In this document: in pieces, positions 1-5,182 of the stretch
Position numbering within the stretch: position 1 is the first letter of the stretch
Layout of the letters: each line of letters starts with the position of its first letter
Assembly: GCA_020629895.1 (NCBI GenBank)
Contig: JAHDCM010000279.1
Coordinates: forward strand, 1 to 5,362
Direction of reading: 5' to 3'
From: Bacteroidota bacterium
GTDB lineage: Bacteria > Bacteroidota > Bacteroidia > Chitinophagales > UBA2359
Length of the DNA: 5,362 nt
Position numbers and translations under genes: made by a program
Notes under the pieces: generated by a model
What the model was told of the DNA's origin: nothing
The model's database searches: none
The model's input: only the letters and a program-made list of their open reading frames with translations

Positions 1-32
1 TTGTTTTATTATAACAATTGTAAAAGGGAGAT

Positions 33-95
33 TGTTTGAACGATAGACTTTTAGACGATGGAACGATTTACGTTTGACGTTGATCGTTCCATCGT
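33..95 (+). repeat. direct repeat A with internal 13-bp inverted repeat
   Basis: Left member of a diverged direct repeat whose right member is 349-388. Bases 61-95 match 354-388 at 32 of 35 positions, and TGTTTGAACGAT recurs at 33-44 and 349-360. This copy also contains ACGATGGAACGAT (55-67) facing its perfect complement ATCGTTCCATCGT (83-95) over a 15-base loop, so it could form a 13-bp hairpin. Relative to the right copy it has 23 extra bases (45-67) lying between two GAACGAT words, as expected from slippage or recombination between short repeats. No coding function is visible, and I do not recognise it as a named family. Confidence 0.75.
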
Positions 96-125
96 TGATT
101 GTGTTTCGCGTAAGGGATAGTAACG

Positions 126-318
126 GTAGCTTGGTGAAGTAGGTGCGTAGGGCTGCTTCGACTAGCAGGGCTGACGAAGGAAGACACTGCTAGGCGTTTA
201 GCAGCCCTAGCCCCTACAAGCCAACTACAAGTGGATAGCCCGACCCCTTGCGTCTATTTTTGCCTGTTTCATGCGAAGCATAAGAACGGGCAAAAATAGG
301 CGCAGGGGGATACGCCCA
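126..318 (+). repeat. structured intergenic element, copy 1 (possible ncRNA)
   Basis: Complete copy of an element whose second, inverted and partial copy is at 5183-5362. Shared parts in order: GCAGGGCTGAC (165-175), GGAAGACACTGCTAGG (179-194), CAACTACAA (222-230), GGATAGCCCGAC (233-244), a large hairpin (244-308) and ACGCCCA (312-318). The 5' half folds as nested pairs: GTAG 126-129 with 225-228, TTGG 131-134 with CCAA 221-224, GTAGG 139-143 with 213-217, TAGGGCTGC 148-156 with 201-209, and CTAGCAG 162-168 with 187-193. The last stem closes an 18-base loop (169-186) that is almost unchanged in copy 2. No open reading frame fits it. It could be a structured RNA, a 3'-UTR element or a palindromic mobile repeat. 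The repeat is certain; RNA function is inferred. Confidence 0.7.
244..308 (+). other. variable terminal hairpin of element copy 1
   Basis: A 29-pair imperfect hairpin: CCCC 244-247 with GGGG 305-308, 249-269 with 284-304, and 271-274 with 278-281. It has one bulged base (T248) and a small internal loop (C270 against A282-A283). Three non-Watson-Crick pairs (T253-G300, T265-G288, T269-G284) all have T on the left arm and G on the right, so they are G.U wobbles in a plus-strand transcript but A.C mismatches on the other strand. The tip GCGAAGC (273-279) is a sequence known to form an exceptionally stable mini-hairpin. It could also end transcription of the minus-strand UbiA-like gene, but no T tract follows on that strand. 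Confidence 0.7.
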
Positions 319-348
319 GTGTATAGTGATTGGAGGATAGATGATGAA

Positions 349-388
349 TGTTTGAACGATTTATGTCTAACGTTGATCGTTCCATCGT
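349..388 (+). repeat. direct repeat B
   Basis: Right member of the pair with 33-95, ending seven bases before the stop codon of the UbiA-like gene. It carries TGTTTGAACGAT (349-360) and TTGATCGTTCCATCGT (373-388). The internal inverted repeat is shorter than in the left member: GAACGAT (354-360) against ATCGTTC (376-382), 7 bp. The two repeats stand almost equally far (about 30 bases) from the ends of structured element copy 1, so the arrangement may be composite, or the element may have entered an older duplicated sequence. Confidence 0.7.
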
Positions 389-394
389 AAATGA

Positions 395-1246
395 TTACGT
401 TAACATCCAGAGTAAGATTCCCATTACTAACATAGTCCCATCCAAATAACCAGTATAAAAATAATCGGGTTGTTTGGTATGTGTTTGACGGATGAGCCAC
501 CAAGCGAGGAGGTAACTAATAAAAAGGGGAATGTTGGTGGGATAAGCAGGTGGGAAAACAAGATTTAGAATAGCTAGAAAAGAGCATCCTCCAATCAGTA
601 GTTGGGCGAGGAAGAGGGTGCGGGGAATGCCAATAAGGATTGGAATGGTTTTGAGATTGACATGCTTGTCGTATTCCATATCGCGAATATCGAAAGGGAG
701 TGTGATGGCGAGGATATAGGCTGCGCGTTCTAGGAGTTGTAATAGTATGCTAGGTTCGACAAGGCTTTTGCCATAGTGTACAGCGGGTAAGGCAACAGTA
801 CTTAGTGTCCACGTAAAAACGATTAGGAAGATTTTAAATAAGCCAATATCGCGGAGGCGGACTTGTTTGCCGTTTTTGCGAAATAAGGGGAGGGAGTAGA
901 GTAAGGTGATCATTGCTAAAAAGAGGAGTAGTAGTTGACTAGCTAAGGGCATGTACCAAAATAATACAAAGCAGGCAAGGCAGCTAATTACAAAAAAGGC
1001 ACGAATGAATAATTCGTTGCGTCCAAACCAAAATAATTGTTTGATGTGTGGAGGCATATTCCACATACCCATAATGCGGGCGAGGAGGTAGGTGGCGGCG
1101 GTAGAGAAAAAAATAAGCAGTAATAAACCGTAATCGTATTCTTCTGGATGGATGCGAAGGAGTTGATGCGATACCATCGTTAAACTTACGGCTCCAAGCG
1201 AGATTAACAGGCTACTATAAATGAAAAAATGAAATAAGGCACGCAT
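395..1246 (-). CDS. UbiA-like prenyltransferase family membrane protein
   Basis: A 283-residue, very hydrophobic protein with about eight or nine likely membrane segments. UbiA-family enzymes attach polyprenyl chains to aromatic or other acceptors inside the membrane. The second UbiA motif is visible as FDIRDMEYDKHVNLKTIP (185-202, Asp186, Asp189, Asp193), preceded by the conserved-looking YSLPLFRKNGKQVRLRDIGLFK (117-138). The usual first motif, NDxxDxxxD, is missing: the matching region after the second helix (RIMGMWNMPPHIK, 57-69) has no aspartate. The substrate cannot be told, and catalysis may be lost or altered. I start at ATG 1246 (MRALFHFFIYSSLL), preceded by A-rich ATAAA. The frame extends to a TTG at 1318, but that adds 24 non-conserved-looking residues and overlaps a weak promoter-like word (TATAATTG on the minus strand, 1316-1323). 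It is divergent from ftsX. Family assignment is fairly sure; activity is unknown. Confidence 0.75.
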   Translation of the reverse strand: MRALFHFFIYSSLLISLGAVSLTMVSHQLLRIHPEEYDYGLLLLIFFSTAATYLLARIMGMWNMPPHIKQLFWFGRNELFIRAFFVISCLACFVLFWYMPLASQLLLLFLAMITLLYSLPLFRKNGKQVRLRDIGLFKIFLIVFTWTLSTVALPAVHYGKSLVEPSILLQLLERAAYILAITLPFDIRDMEYDKHVNLKTIPILIGIPRTLFLAQLLIGGCSFLAILNLVFPPAYPTNIPLFISYLLAWWLIRQTHTKQPDYFYTGYLDGTMLVMGILLWMLT

Positions 1247-1390
1247 TTTATCGAAAATCAATGAGCTTTTTAAAAAGGTAGGTGTAGAATAGAATGATTG
1301 GAGGGGTAAAGGTCGCAATTATAACATTATAATCATCGAAAAGTGCGATTTTACTTCCTTTTTACGTTCTTTCATAGGTATATAAAAAGC

Positions 1391-1416
1391 TTGATGCCTA
1401 AAAATTAGTACCTTTG
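1391..1416 (+). promoter_or_regulatory. Bacteroidota-type promoter for ftsX operon
   Basis: TACCTTTG (1409-1416) fits the Bacteroidota -7 consensus TAnnTTTG exactly, in a typical AT-rich setting. A TTG at 1391-1393 could be the -33 box, although the 15-base spacing is shorter than the usual 17-23. Transcription would start around 1422-1424, leaving a leader of about 34 bases before the ATG at 1457. No Shine-Dalgarno is evident; the leader is A-rich close to the start. Confidence 0.5.
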
Positions 1417-1456
1417 CAAGTCAACAAGCAAGCCCCCTCAAAACTAAAGGTATTAC

Positions 1457-2323
1457 ATGAATCAGAAGGAAAGCACGCAGGTTAAACTATCAACCTACTT
1501 GTACTCGATTATTAGTACAACACTAGTCTTGTTTATGCTTGGCATTTTAGGAACAGTGTTACTTCATGCAAAGGCATTATCTGATCATTTTCGAGAGAAT
1601 GTAGAAATTACAATTGCTCTCAAGACGGATATTAATACACCCGATTCAACAGCTCTAGTGCAGTACTTAGATGCACAAGCTTATACGCATGAGGTGAATT
1701 ATATTTCGAAAATAGAAGCGGCCAAAATGTTTACTCAAAATAGTGGAGAGGATTTTATGGAAGTCCTAGATTTTAACCCACTTTTTGCCTCATTTATACT
1801 ATATGTCAATGCCGATTATGCGAATACAGATAGCTTACAACAAATTCAAGCAAGTTTAGAAGAGCAAGTAGGAGTAGCGCATGTATATTATCACGAAGGT
1901 CTAATTGATGTAATTAATCGCAATATTCGTAAAATAAGCATCATACTATTGGTATTGGGGGTTATTTTCTTGGTTATGGCATTTGTATTGATTGATAGTA
2001 CGATAAAAATGGCGATGTATGCCAAACGTTTTTTGATTAAAAGTATGCAGTTGGTAGGTGCAACGCGCGCTTTCATTGCCAAACCATTTGAACAGCAAAG
2101 TATATATAACGGTATGATTAGTGGATTGGTGGCTGCCTTATTATTGGTATTGTCACTGGTATTGGCGCAGTATAGTTTGCCCGAATTAAGTGACCTTTAT
2201 CGTGCCACACCATTTGTGATCTTGTGCTTTTGCTTAGTGGGTATTGGTGTATTGATTTCGTGGTTGAGTACCCGACAAGCTGTTTACAAATATTTACAAC
2301 AAAATTTAGACGAATTATATTAA
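1457..2323 (+). CDS. ftsX: cell division protein FtsX
   Basis: FtsX is the membrane partner of the ATPase FtsE. In other bacteria the FtsEX complex transmits ATP hydrolysis across the membrane to switch on septal peptidoglycan hydrolases. The 288-residue protein has the standard four-helix plan: helix 1 at about 16-37, an extracytoplasmic domain at about 40-158, then helices at about 160-181, 217-238 and 252-271. Diagnostic sequences are FNPLFASF (106-113) in the outer domain and KSMQLVGATRAFIAKPF (195-211) in the cytoplasmic loop, matching the family's LVGATxxFIxxPF. The length is normal. It heads a plus-strand cluster with only 13 bases to the DUF3098 gene, behind a good promoter match. ftsE is not in the window, which is usual for Bacteroidota, where it lies elsewhere. 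No defect is seen. Confidence 0.93.
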   Translation: MNQKESTQVKLSTYLYSIISTTLVLFMLGILGTVLLHAKALSDHFRENVEITIALKTDINTPDSTALVQYLDAQAYTHEVNYISKIEAAKMFTQNSGEDFMEVLDFNPLFASFILYVNADYANTDSLQQIQASLEEQVGVAHVYYHEGLIDVINRNIRKISIILLVLGVIFLVMAFVLIDSTIKMAMYAKRFLIKSMQLVGATRAFIAKPFEQQSIYNGMISGLVAALLLVLSLVLAQYSLPELSDLYRATPFVILCFCLVGIGVLISWLSTRQAVYKYLQQNLDELY

Positions 2324-2336
2324 CGAATAAATCATT

Positions 2337-2663
2337 ATGAGCAATTACAAACATCAGTTCCTGTTTGGTAAAAAGAATTATACCATTATGTTAGCAGGAC
2401 TAGGAATTATGGTTTTAGGATTTATTTTGATGATTGGAGGAGGGCATGCCGAAGATTTGACAAAAGTTTACCCAGAGGATACCTTATATGGCTTTCAGCG
2501 TACTGTTTTAGCTCCTTTTTTGGTGTTAGTAGGCCTAGCAACCCAAGCATTTGCTATCTTTACCAAAACCGATTTACCTGCCACTATCGAAGATACACCT
2601 GCTGAAAAAAGAGCAGCGCGTAGAACTAGTGCTAGTAAACGTAAAACTGTAACTAGAAAGTAG
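2337..2663 (+). CDS. DUF3098 family membrane protein
   Basis: A 108-residue protein of a family with no established function, recognised from FGKKNYTIMLAGLGIMVLGFILMIGGG near the N-terminus and FQRTVLAPFLVLVGLATQAFAIF in the middle. It has two membrane helices (about 17-35 and 57-75), with a short acidic outer loop between them (HAEDLTKVYPED). The C-terminal tail (from about 79) is a charged, Lys/Arg-rich extension, AEKRAARRTSASKRKTVTRK, presumably cytoplasmic by the positive-inside rule. The gene sits 13 bases after ftsX and 26 before uppP, an arrangement known across Bacteroidota, which suggests a role linked to envelope synthesis or division. That role is inference from position only. Confidence 0.88.
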   Translation: MSNYKHQFLFGKKNYTIMLAGLGIMVLGFILMIGGGHAEDLTKVYPEDTLYGFQRTVLAPFLVLVGLATQAFAIFTKTDLPATIEDTPAEKRAARRTSASKRKTVTRK

Positions 2664-2689
2664 CTAGTCTCTAAAATCTTTATGCTTAC

Positions 2690-3490
2690 ATGTCCATATT
2701 AGAAGCCATTTTATTAGGCATCATACAAGGTCTTACCGAGTTTTTACCCATTAGCAGTAGTGGGCATATCGAATTGGGTAAGGCCTTGTTGGGTGTAAAA
2801 GGTGCTGACGACCTTACCTTTACGCTCCTTGTACACGGGGCAACTGTCCTCAGTATCTTTGTTGTTTTTTGGAAAGACATCAAAGAACTATTCATTAGCT
2901 TTTTTGGCTTCAAATGGGATGAAAATAATCAATATACTGCGAAGTTAGCCCTTTCCTGCCTTCCCATATTATATGTAGGGCTATTTCACGAAGACGATGT
3001 GAATGCCTTTTTTAGTGGCAATTTAGTGCTGGTTGGTGCCTGCTTGATTGTAACAGGACTCATTTTATTGCTCACCACCCTCGAACGATCAGAACGCCGA
3101 GAAGTTACTTTCAAAGATGCACTCATTATTGGAGTAGCACAAGTCATTGCCATTCTACCAGGTATTTCCCGTTCAGGAACCACCATCTCTACGGCACTAG
3201 CTTTAGGAGTGGCAAAAGATAAAGCCGCTCGTTTTTCTTTTCTGATGATATTAGCTCCCATCTTAGGTGCAACACTACTCAAATGCAAAGACCTATTCGA
3301 AGCAGAAGCCAGCACAGCTATTAGTTCCAATTTCTTACCCTACCTTTTTGGCTTCATTGCCGCGTTTGTATCAGGTGTTTTGGCCTGCCGACTCATGCTT
3401 CGATTAGTACAAGAAGGAAAAATTGTTTATTTCTCCATTTACTGTTTCATCATCGGGCTAATTGCCATGATGATAGGATGGATGTTTTAG
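2690..3490 (+). CDS. uppP: undecaprenyl-diphosphatase UppP (BacA family)
   Basis: UppP removes a phosphate from undecaprenyl diphosphate, regenerating the lipid carrier for peptidoglycan and other surface polymers; overproduction in other bacteria gives bacitracin resistance. The 266-residue protein has both signature regions: QGLTEFLPISSSGH (13-26), with the (E/Q)xxxE pair as Gln13/Glu17 and His26, and PGISRSGTT (157-165), with the catalytic-type Arg161 and neighbouring serines. It is hydrophobic throughout, with about seven or eight helices and a re-entrant N-terminal segment, and is of normal length. The start ATG (MSILEAILLGIIQG) gives the canonical N-terminus. It is the last gene of the ftsX operon. 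truB, which in many Bacteroidota follows uppP, is absent, and a convergent mscS begins its stop codon 10 bases further on. Confidence 0.96.
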   Translation: MSILEAILLGIIQGLTEFLPISSSGHIELGKALLGVKGADDLTFTLLVHGATVLSIFVVFWKDIKELFISFFGFKWDENNQYTAKLALSCLPILYVGLFHEDDVNAFFSGNLVLVGACLIVTGLILLLTTLERSERREVTFKDALIIGVAQVIAILPGISRSGTTISTALALGVAKDKAARFSFLMILAPILGATLLKCKDLFEAEASTAISSNFLPYLFGFIAAFVSGVLACRLMLRLVQEGKIVYFSIYCFIIGLIAMMIGWMF

Positions 3491-3500
3491 GCTACTATTA

Positions 3501-4328
3501 TTACACTTTTACCATTACCTGATGTGGATATGGGATATTGATATTGGCCGCATCCAACGCCAACTTTGCATTTTCTAATACCGTCACCGTTACAGCAGGT
3601 GCATCCCCCGCATTACAATAAGGACGCAAATCTAAATCGACACTACTATCTCCCAAATTGACAACTGCCACTGTTGGTGCAGGATTCGCCAGCACCAAAG
3701 GCGTATTTTTCATTGCCTTTACCAATACATCTCTCGCCTCCTTAATATCTGCCTCATAGCCAATTCCTACTGGAATATGTAAACGTACGGTGCCTTGTCG
3801 TGAAACGTTGGTAATGGTGCTATTTGCTAAAGCTCCATTGGGTAGGAATATCGTTTGATTATCAAGAGTTTTGATAATAGTCACGAGTAATTGAACTTCT
3901 TTTACAAAACCTTCTACACCCTGTGTTTTGATATATTCACCGACCTTGAGAGGACGAAAAAATAATAATAAAATTCCTCCCGCCAAATTAGCTAAACTCC
4001 CCTGCATTGCTAAACCAAAAGCAATACTTAGCCCTCCTAAAACTGCCACAAAAGATGTTGTTTTAATACCAATCGTTGAAGCAAATGTTAGCAACAACAT
4101 AATTTTAAGCAATAACGAAGTCGTAGATACAATCAGAGGTTTTAATGTTTCATCAATTTTTTTATTTTCTAAGAAACGCTCAATAAATTGGACGATTATA
4201 CCTATTAATAACCAGCCAATAAATAAAATAAATAAACTAACTAAAATATTGATGCCATGCTCAATAGCATACTCATAGATAAAAGATAATTCTTTAGGAA
4301 TAGAAATAAAATTTAATAGATAACACAT
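3501..4328 (-). CDS. small-conductance mechanosensitive channel, MscS family
   Basis: This channel opens under membrane tension to release solutes during hypo-osmotic shock and assembles as a heptamer in homologues. The 275-residue form (from ATG 4328) matches compact MscS proteins. It has helix 1 at about 26-47, helix 2 at about 62-83, and the pore helix and its bend at 92-125, with the Gly/Ala-rich VLGGLSIAFGLAMQGSLANLAGG and the following FFRPLKVGEYI. The beta-domain contains LPNGALANSTITNVSRQGTVR (positions 162-182), and the C-terminal alpha-beta part ends in the family-typical IPYPHQ. Two upstream starts are in frame, ATG 4373 (adds 15 residues) and TTG 4406. I chose 4328 because it leaves the usual short stretch before helix 1; 4373 remains possible. 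It is convergent with uppP, with no clear terminator between them. Confidence 0.9.
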   Translation of the reverse strand: MCYLLNFISIPKELSFIYEYAIEHGINILVSLFILFIGWLLIGIIVQFIERFLENKKIDETLKPLIVSTTSLLLKIMLLLTFASTIGIKTTSFVAVLGGLSIAFGLAMQGSLANLAGGILLLFFRPLKVGEYIKTQGVEGFVKEVQLLVTIIKTLDNQTIFLPNGALANSTITNVSRQGTVRLHIPVGIGYEADIKEARDVLVKAMKNTPLVLANPAPTVAVVNLGDSSVDLDLRPYCNAGDAPAVTVTVLENAKLALDAANINIPYPHQVMVKV

Positions 4329-4518
4329 GGTTTTTGAATGGTTTTTAAGAAAAAGTAAAATAAAATGAAACATTTTGCGAATGTACTTCGTAAGAGTTAT
4401 GTACAATGATATTCGTAATAAGCGAAGCTCTCTCCGCGCGTATTGCCCACCCTTTTATAGTCAAGCTCAGTTAAATTAATGCTCCAAAGTGAAACATTTT
4501 CTGCTTTTCAACCGTATA

Positions 4519-4526
4519 TAATTTTG
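4519..4526 (+). promoter_or_regulatory. possible -7 box for the PKD gene
   Basis: TAATTTTG fits TAnnTTTG exactly, but no convincing -33 TTTG is seen 17-23 bases upstream (only a TTTTCTG stretch at 4496-4502). It would give a leader of about 175 bases before the ATG at 4707. In a region this AT-rich, a chance match is quite possible. Confidence 0.3.
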
Positions 4527-4618
4527 TATTAATTTGAATAAAATACGCAATTGTATTTTGGTTTGCTTCCCCATACTACCCATACCAGTTTAGTAATCGC
4601 AGATTAAAAATGTAAAAC

Positions 4619-4647
4619 ACCTCAAAATATTGTTTGAAACAAGAGGT
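4619..4647. promoter_or_regulatory. nested palindrome upstream of PKD gene, possible operator
   Basis: TTGTTT-G-AAACAA (4630-4642) is a perfect 13-base palindrome with a single central base, flanked by ACCTC (4619-4623) and GAGGT (4643-4647), which are also complementary. It lies 60 bases before the PKD start codon. The symmetric form suits a dimeric repressor site or a weak hairpin in the leader. No regulator is encoded nearby, so this is only a candidate. Confidence 0.3.
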
Positions 4648-4706
4648 ATTCGATGTTTTTTCTGTCTTTATGTAGTTTTTCTCCATTATTTGGAAAATGT
4701 CAAATT

Positions 4707-5045
4707 ATGAAAAGGTTTTTGTCTGTACTATTTATTGTGGGTTGTTCTGTCTTTTTTGCCAACTGGGCAATGGCAGAGAATAATCCAGAATTAGAAAACA
4801 CATGCGATATTGAGGTCGCATTCGAGTACGAAGTAGAGGATTTATCCGTAAAATTTGTTAATGCCTCCATTGGTGAGTACGATATTGTAGAATGGGAATT
4901 TGGAGATGGGGAACGCAAAAGTACGGAACAAGATCCAGAACATGAGTATCCCGACGAAGGAGAATACGAATTTTGTTTAACCGTCACCAACTCCCAAACA
5001 GGTTGTACCGAACGGTTTTGTGGACAGCTCTACGTTTTTAAGTGA
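4707..5045 (+). CDS. small secreted single-PKD-domain protein
   Basis: A 112-residue protein with a clear signal peptide: basic MKR, a hydrophobic core LSVLFIVGCSVFFANWA, and an AMA-E cleavage site after about residue 23. The mature part (about 89 residues) is one PKD/immunoglobulin-like fold: VEWEFGDGE (61-69, the WxFGDG hallmark), then EHEYPDEGEYEFCLTVTNS (78-96, the H-x-Y..G-x-Y..LTV pattern). It is strongly acidic and has four cysteines (33, 90, 100, 105) that could form two disulphides outside the cytoplasm. PKD domains usually mediate protein or carbohydrate contacts in large adhesins; a lone domain is unusual. There is no type IX secretion C-terminal domain, so its final site (periplasm or outside) is open. 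I chose ATG 4707 over 4653 because the longer form would put 18 extra residues before a normal signal peptide. Specific function unknown. Confidence 0.75.
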   Translation: MKRFLSVLFIVGCSVFFANWAMAENNPELENTCDIEVAFEYEVEDLSVKFVNASIGEYDIVEWEFGDGERKSTEQDPEHEYPDEGEYEFCLTVTNSQTGCTERFCGQLYVFK

Positions 5046-5081
5046 CCTTGGTTAGATAACATATATTTATTGTAAGTAATT

Positions 5082-5112
5082 GCTGTATAGATTGTTCTTC
5101 AATCTATGCAGC
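5082..5112 (+). terminator. hairpin downstream of PKD gene, likely terminator
   Basis: GCTGTATAGATTG (5082-5094) pairs with CAATCTATGCAGC (5100-5112) over the five-base loop TTCTT. Twelve pairs are Watson-Crick and one is T.G, the latter being a wobble only in plus-strand RNA. It begins 37 bases after the PKD stop codon. Only TTT follows, so it is a weak intrinsic terminator or an RNA 3'-end stabiliser. Confidence 0.5.
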
Positions 5113-5182
5113 TTTGACGCGTAAACAGTCCAGTATTAAAACAACTCAAGAAAAGTTGCTACTCCTTCAATCCCTCATTAAT

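Larger units (their letters stand above)
4329..4706. other. AT-rich intergenic region between divergent mscS and PKD genes
   Basis: There is no credible gene here. It must hold the promoters of both divergent neighbours. For the plus-strand gene the best match is TAATTTTG (4519-4526). For mscS only one-mismatch words are seen, CAATGATA (4404-4411) and CAATTGTA (4548-4555), each reading TAnnATTG on the minus strand. A short palindrome lies at 4630-4642. A GC-richer patch at about 4421-4455 contains nothing I recognise. Confidence 0.5.

Noticed and set aside
33..388. CRISPR-like array from the repeated TTGATCGTTCCATCGT words
   Set aside because: Only two diverged units 280 bases apart, with no regular spacers and no cas gene.
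225..503. Minus-strand open frame of 92 codons
   Set aside because: It runs through the structured element, repeat B and the end of the UbiA-like gene; the translation shows no domain and depends on hairpin sequence, so it is chance.
1247..1318. TTG-initiated N-terminal extension of the UbiA-like protein
   Set aside because: A rare start codon and 24 residues not resembling the family; the ATG at 1246 gives a normal N-terminus.
2986..3330. Minus-strand open frame inside uppP (and similarly 2686-2913)
   Set aside because: Low-complexity Ser/Lys-rich translations antisense to a highly conserved gene; shadow frames.
3928..4278. Plus-strand open frame antisense to mscS
   Set aside because: It lies wholly within a clear MscS coding region and encodes no recognisable motif.
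4700..4990. Minus-strand Ser-rich open frame opposite the PKD gene
   Set aside because: A Ser-rich translation is the expected shadow of Glu/Asp-rich codons on the other strand.
5142..5158. Small inverted repeat CAACT/AGTTG
   Set aside because: Only five pairs in AT-rich DNA, with no following T tract; expected by chance.
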